Shown here piece after piece: positions 60,399-64,000 of a DNA stretch of 64,000 nucleotides. Each line of letters begins with the position of its first letter. The first letter of the stretch is position 1. This stretch comes from Anaerolineales bacterium UBA6055 (GTDB taxonomy: Bacteria > Chloroflexota > Anaerolineae > Aggregatilineales > Phototrophicaceae): positions 372,001 to 436,000 of the forward strand of contig DIYL01000002.1 in assembly GCA_002428985.1 (NCBI GenBank), in the 5' to 3' direction. The translations under genes were made by a program, and so were the position numbers. A model generated the notes under the pieces. That model did no database searches, had not been told where the DNA came from, and worked only from the letters and a program-made list of their open reading frames with translations.

Positions 60399-63300
60399 CT
60401 TAGCATTTGCAGTCGCTAGAATGGATTTTGCCTTTTGTGTATCAATAAGATCATCATATTGAGCAAAATCCTGATATAGGGGAGTCAGTAAATCTATGAT
60501 TCGCTGATATTTCCCCTCTGTCAACAAAAACTCTGACAACGTTACCGATGAACGATATTCTAGCAAGGTCATACTTTGTTGTTTAGCCGTTTCGATTGAT
60601 ATTTCGAAATTCTCTTGGATTTCGTCAGAAGATAGCCCCATCCGCCAGTAAGCAATCGCGCGTAGCCGATAATACTCTGCCATTGTGAATAGTTCACCAC
60701 GTGCATCAGATAATTCGATTGCCTGCTGGAGCAAATCGAGGGCAGTTTCATATTCTCCCGCATCAATATGCAATTCGCTTACTACACCTAACCAATTCGG
60801 GTTATTACGTGGTGCACCCAATGACGCCCACAAGTCGAGCCCCTCGTAATATTGGTTGATGCTTGCTTGTAGTGTCTCAGAATCAGTTGCCATCATTCCA
60901 TTCGCTTTGCCGATAGACATCAATGCCATCGACTCAAAAAATGGATAGTTGTATTGTCGAGCAATTCGCAATGCTTCATTGGCAGTACTAATCATGTTCT
61001 CCCAATTTCGACAAATCTGTTCAGAGATTGTACCTGCATAATAATAGGCAAATATCTGGGCGAATGGATACCCCAACGTGTCAGCAAGTTTCATCGCCTC
61101 CTGCGACCATTGTTTTGCATGTTTAATATCACCAGTTTGCATCCAACTCAACGTGCCAAACGAAAATGCCGATAGTCCTGGATCCTGCCCGTAACTGATG
61201 CCAAGTGGTGCATGAATGTCTTTATCGTAATGCTCATACACAAATTCGAAGTGCTTCTTACCACTGAGCACTTTACCCTGTCGCAAATTGATAGACGCCA
61301 TAATATTATGCGCCATTAACTGGAATTCCAACGGCATCAAATTCGCCATCTGGAGCAGATTATCTGCATATTTTTCAGCCTTATTCAATAACCCGCGCGC
61401 AGAATACGCACTGGTCATCCCATAGAGTGCCCGAAAAATAAATGGCGTTTCACCAACTTCTAGGCTTAATTGGTGTGCATGCAAATATGATGCTTCGACA
61501 GCCTCTGCAGAATATCCAAGGCTTGCGGTCAATGCGACACTCAACTGTAATTGCAACGTTAGTTGACGCCGGACTTTATCCGGATAGTCAGGAATCTCGG
61601 CGAGTCGTTCCATTGCTCGACGGAAATAACGTGCTGCACTTTCGTTAGCATTTGTCTGTAATTCAATTTGTCCCGATTCGGATGCATAAAATGCTTCTTT
61701 GTAAATGTTACATGCTGCTTGCCAGAGATGATCCAATTGTTGATACGTCGTTGAGTCATTTGGATAGCATCGCTCAATAGCCTCAGCAACCTGTTGATGC
61801 AACGCTGGACGTTCATCCTCTAACAGGTCTTCAAGAACACGCTCGCGTAATTTGTCATGCGCAAACCGCCACTGACCATCGACAACTTCGAGGATAGCGA
61901 CATCTGCCCCACGGTTCAGCCACATATCAACATCCATATCAAACTTGTCGGCAAGTTGTTTAACTAAATTGTAATCGATAGACCGTCCAGCAATCGCTAC
62001 CAATTTCAGCAGAGGCAAAGATTTGGCAGGAACTTTTTCTAAACGGCGTTGTATGACTGTCTGTACCCCACCAGCAAAGACATTCTGTGGTAAGGTCATC
62101 TGTCCAATCAAGCCAAGTTGCCCAGCATCTTCAGCTAATGCCCGAACGACCTCGACAATGAAGAAGACATTGCCTTCTGTCTCGCGTTCTAGTAAATCAA
62201 CAATCGCTTTCCGTCGCCCAACGTCTTCGCCTAACATTGAGGCGCTTAAGTGTTCAATTGCCTGATGGTTCAGGCGTTCGACCTTTAAGAAATTGACATT
62301 CCGTAGCAGTTGTGGCAACTCAGGGCGCTCATCATCGCGATAATTCCCGAGTATAAAAATAGGGTGTGTTGGCACAATCATATTATTCAGATAGCGTAAT
62401 AGCGCGAGGCTCTCTTCACCTTCCCACTGCAAATCTTCCAGAATAATCATAATGGGTTGATTAAGCCGTTTTAGCATCTGCGCGACAATCTCGAACAGTA
62501 ACTTTTGGGCTTCTTGAGGTTCCAGTTTTGGGTATGTTTGGTCAGATTTTAGCTTAGTAAGCGATGGGTCAACTTCATGGAGTGTATATGCTTCATTATC
62601 CGTTACATCAGCATATATTGCGAGGTCGCGCATAATATCATGCCACACCTCATATACCCGTTTACCTTTGTTGACCGCTTGACCCCGTAACACCAAAACA
62701 CCACTTACAAGTGCCTGTGTTCGCACTTCATCAATCAAACGCGATTTTCCAACACCACTTTCACCACCAATCATCCAGACACTACCCTGCCAATCTATAG
62801 ATTGGCGTAACGCATCATTTAACGTCTGGATTTCTTGTTCGCGCCCGACCAATTCGGCTGCCTTCAAGAAGCTATCACGAATAGCGGCGGTCTCTGGCGC
62901 AGGCGGCATATCAAGCGTATCAGTCAAATCTTGGACAACATCAATCGCCCGTTGATAGCGATCTTGTGGGGATTTTGCCAGCATCTTACGCAAAATATCA
63001 ACAAGGCGGTAGTCGATCCCAAGTCCTGAAAAATCAGGTTCTTTTGTGATAATATCTGAAATCAGCATGGTGATATTCTGGGTATTAAAAGGATACTTAC
63101 CTGCAAACAGCTGATAGACGATCAATCCAATCGCATATAAATCAGCCGAACGGGTTGGCATCTCACCCTGTAGCACCTCAGGTGATAGATAAGACAATGT
63201 GCCGGCAATATTGTCATCAGGTCTAAACTCTTTACTGGTGTCAACAGTCCGCATTGACAATCCGAAGTCCATAATTTTGACCTGCCCATCTTTTACCAAA

Positions 63301-63737
63301 ACATTGGCAGGTTTGAGGTCTCGATGTAAGACATTCCGACGATGCAAATAAACTGAAGCCTGTAACATCTGCATCCATAGAGAAACCTTACCCTCAAATG
63401 TCTCAGTCGCACCTGCAGACAATATATCCTGTGCATTATCGACAAACGGCATCGTAAAAAAGGGTAAATCTTGCTCATCAAAGCCATAATCAATCACAGC
63501 GATAATATTAGGATGGCGCAAACTTGCGAGTACCTTAAATTCATTTGCCAACGCAAGACGAACATCCGCCTCATGTTTTGGCCTATCCTTAAATTCAAGT
63601 GATTTGGTATCAGTGACCCGTTTTAGTGCAATTTCGCGTTCGGTAATACGATCATGAACGCGGTACACAGTGCCCATGCCACCTTGTCCAATTTCGTCTT
63701 GCACAACATATCGTCTTGCAATTGCTGTTGACGACAT
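60393..63737 (-). CDS. Ser/Thr kinase-AAA ATPase-TPR regulator (second)
   Basis: This 1114-residue protein has the same domain order as the gene at 52078: kinase (GQGGMGTVY, IALKRV, HRDLKPANVLV, DFGLS, GTLSYLSPEV), AAA/STAND ATPase (GGESGVGKSRLIDEV; IMIILEDLQWEG) and C-terminal TPR helices. The two are alike in the kinase and ATPase parts and diverge more in the TPR region, which suggests different partners. GGGGGCGAG precedes the ATG. Cytosolic. Confidence 0.93.
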   Translation of the reverse strand: MSSTAIARRYVVQDEIGQGGMGTVYRVHDRITEREIALKRVTDTKSLEFKDRPKHEADVRLALANEFKVLASLRHPNIIAVIDYGFDEQDLPFFTMPFVDNAQDILSAGATETFEGKVSLWMQMLQASVYLHRRNVLHRDLKPANVLVKDGQVKIMDFGLSMRTVDTSKEFRPDDNIAGTLSYLSPEVLQGEMPTRSADLYAIGLIVYQLFAGKYPFNTQNITMLISDIITKEPDFSGLGIDYRLVDILRKMLAKSPQDRYQRAIDVVQDLTDTLDMPPAPETAAIRDSFLKAAELVGREQEIQTLNDALRQSIDWQGSVWMIGGESGVGKSRLIDEVRTQALVSGVLVLRGQAVNKGKRVYEVWHDIMRDLAIYADVTDNEAYTLHEVDPSLTKLKSDQTYPKLEPQEAQKLLFEIVAQMLKRLNQPIMIILEDLQWEGEESLALLRYLNNMIVPTHPIFILGNYRDDERPELPQLLRNVNFLKVERLNHQAIEHLSASMLGEDVGRRKAIVDLLERETEGNVFFIVEVVRALAEDAGQLGLIGQMTLPQNVFAGGVQTVIQRRLEKVPAKSLPLLKLVAIAGRSIDYNLVKQLADKFDMDVDMWLNRGADVAILEVVDGQWRFAHDKLRERVLEDLLEDERPALHQQVAEAIERCYPNDSTTYQQLDHLWQAACNIYKEAFYASESGQIELQTNANESAARYFRRAMERLAEIPDYPDKVRRQLTLQLQLSVALTASLGYSAEAVEASYLHAHQLSLEVGETPFIFRALYGMTSAYSARGLLNKAEKYADNLLQMANLMPLEFQLMAHNIMASINLRQGKVLSGKKHFEFVYEHYDKDIHAPLGISYGQDPGLSAFSFGTLSWMQTGDIKHAKQWSQEAMKLADTLGYPFAQIFAYYYAGTISEQICRNWENMISTANEALRIARQYNYPFFESMALMSIGKANGMMATDSETLQASINQYYEGLDLWASLGAPRNNPNWLGVVSELHIDAGEYETALDLLQQAIELSDARGELFTMAEYYRLRAIAYWRMGLSSDEIQENFEISIETAKQQSMTLLEYRSSVTLSEFLLTEGKYQRIIDLLTPLYQDFAQYDDLIDTQKAKSILATANAKL

Positions 63738-63874
63738 CTCGCCCCCAAAAAAGTTTTAGAATCAATCAGAATTATAAATATGCCTTGGTTTGTGATCTGC
63801 CACTACAAATCACATCCATATTGTATCCGAAAAAGTTACAATATAATGATAAACGTTAGAACATTTGATTTATA

Positions 63875-64000
63875 TTAGTTTTGACCGAAGAGCGCATCAC
63901 GGAGAGCATTAGAGCTTGGAGATGCAGTTGGAGCTATTGTAGAAGTCAGAGGCGGGCTTGTTGTAACCCGCATGACTGTTGGTGTTTCTGATGGAAGTGG
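63875..64000 (-). CDS. C-terminus of a Pro/Thr/Ser-rich protein, cut by window edge
   Basis: The reverse strand is open from the edge to a TAA at 63875. It encodes 41 residues rich in Pro, Thr and Ser (PLPSETPTVMRVTTSPP), ending SSNALRDALFGQN. Such tails are common on exported proteins and kinase linkers of this group. The main domain lies outside the window, so no function can be given. Confidence 0.55.
   Translation of the reverse strand, partial: PLPSETPTVMRVTTSPPLTSTIAPTASPSSNALRDALFGQN

Noticed and set aside
1..64000. CRISPR arrays, tRNA or rRNA genes, transposase genes
   Set aside because: No regularly spaced repeats, cloverleaf sequences, rRNA motifs or transposase reading frames were seen on either strand.

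Overview
The window is a 64-kb stretch of moderately AT-rich bacterial chromosome with no rRNA, tRNA, CRISPR array or recognisable transposase. The gene mix suggests Chloroflexota, most plausibly an Anaerolineae relative. It includes very long Ser/Thr kinase-AAA-TPR regulators, a kinase with a PD40 propeller, DUF4013 membrane proteins, a Tat-exported DUF1800 protein, a long Thermus-type isocitrate dehydrogenase and a reductive-dehalogenase homologue. This placement is inferred from gene content; no 16S or ribosomal-protein marker is present.

Layout: 1-1041 is a truncated reductive-dehalogenase-like gene. 1116-18980 is an amine/polyamine region. A potB-potC-potD-potA importer on the minus strand diverges from a plus-strand run of GNAT acetyltransferase, two tandem FAD amine oxidases, a small membrane protein, an N-carbamoylputrescine amidase-type hydrolase, a GABA-type aminotransferase and a PhzF protein. 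Alanine dehydrogenase and a third amine oxidase lie a little further on. A 960-bp AT-rich insertion, bounded by a perfect 40-bp direct repeat of the 3' end of the PhzF gene, sits between that gene and an OmpR/histidine kinase pair. 19243-20507 holds three stand-alone receiver domains in a row. 20605-27951 is mixed: a flippase-like protein, SDR, TetR, two STAS-like paralogues (one frameshifted), a degenerate Nudix-APH fusion, a methyltransferase, uppS and frr. 28234-33874 is accessory: a broken TIR-TIR gene, AzlC, an AT-rich PP2C-like phosphatase, and a Ser/Thr kinase in an operon with a GntR regulator. 33985-43085 contains a GT39-like transferase, cdsA, SRPBCC, a zinc-ribbon/FHA protein, regulators and a DUF1800 protein. 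43231-47760 has a receiver, a large membrane histidine kinase and DUF4013 paralogues with an internally deleted relic between them. 47826-51953 carries an aldo/keto reductase, beta-carbonic anhydrase, isocitrate dehydrogenase and a secreted protein. 52078-63737 has two 1100-residue kinase-AAA-TPR proteins flanking a chelatase ATPase/VWA gene with an A9 frameshift site, an SH3-like secreted protein, and a LysR/rhodanese pair. A Pro/Thr-rich C-terminus runs off the right edge.

The strongest points for a second look are: the 40-bp repeat-bounded insertion at the end of the PhzF gene; the A9 -1 frameshift that would make both a short ATPase and a long ATPase-VWA chelatase subunit; the TIR-TIR gene with two mutually compensating frameshifts; the DUF4013 relic that keeps only the two ends of the family; a stand-alone GNAT that resembles the acetyltransferase half of YhcX-type enzymes and sits in an operon with a CN-hydrolase; and a possible Shine-Dalgarno-sequestering leader on ald. 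Many convergent gene pairs also overlap by exactly four bases at their stop codons.
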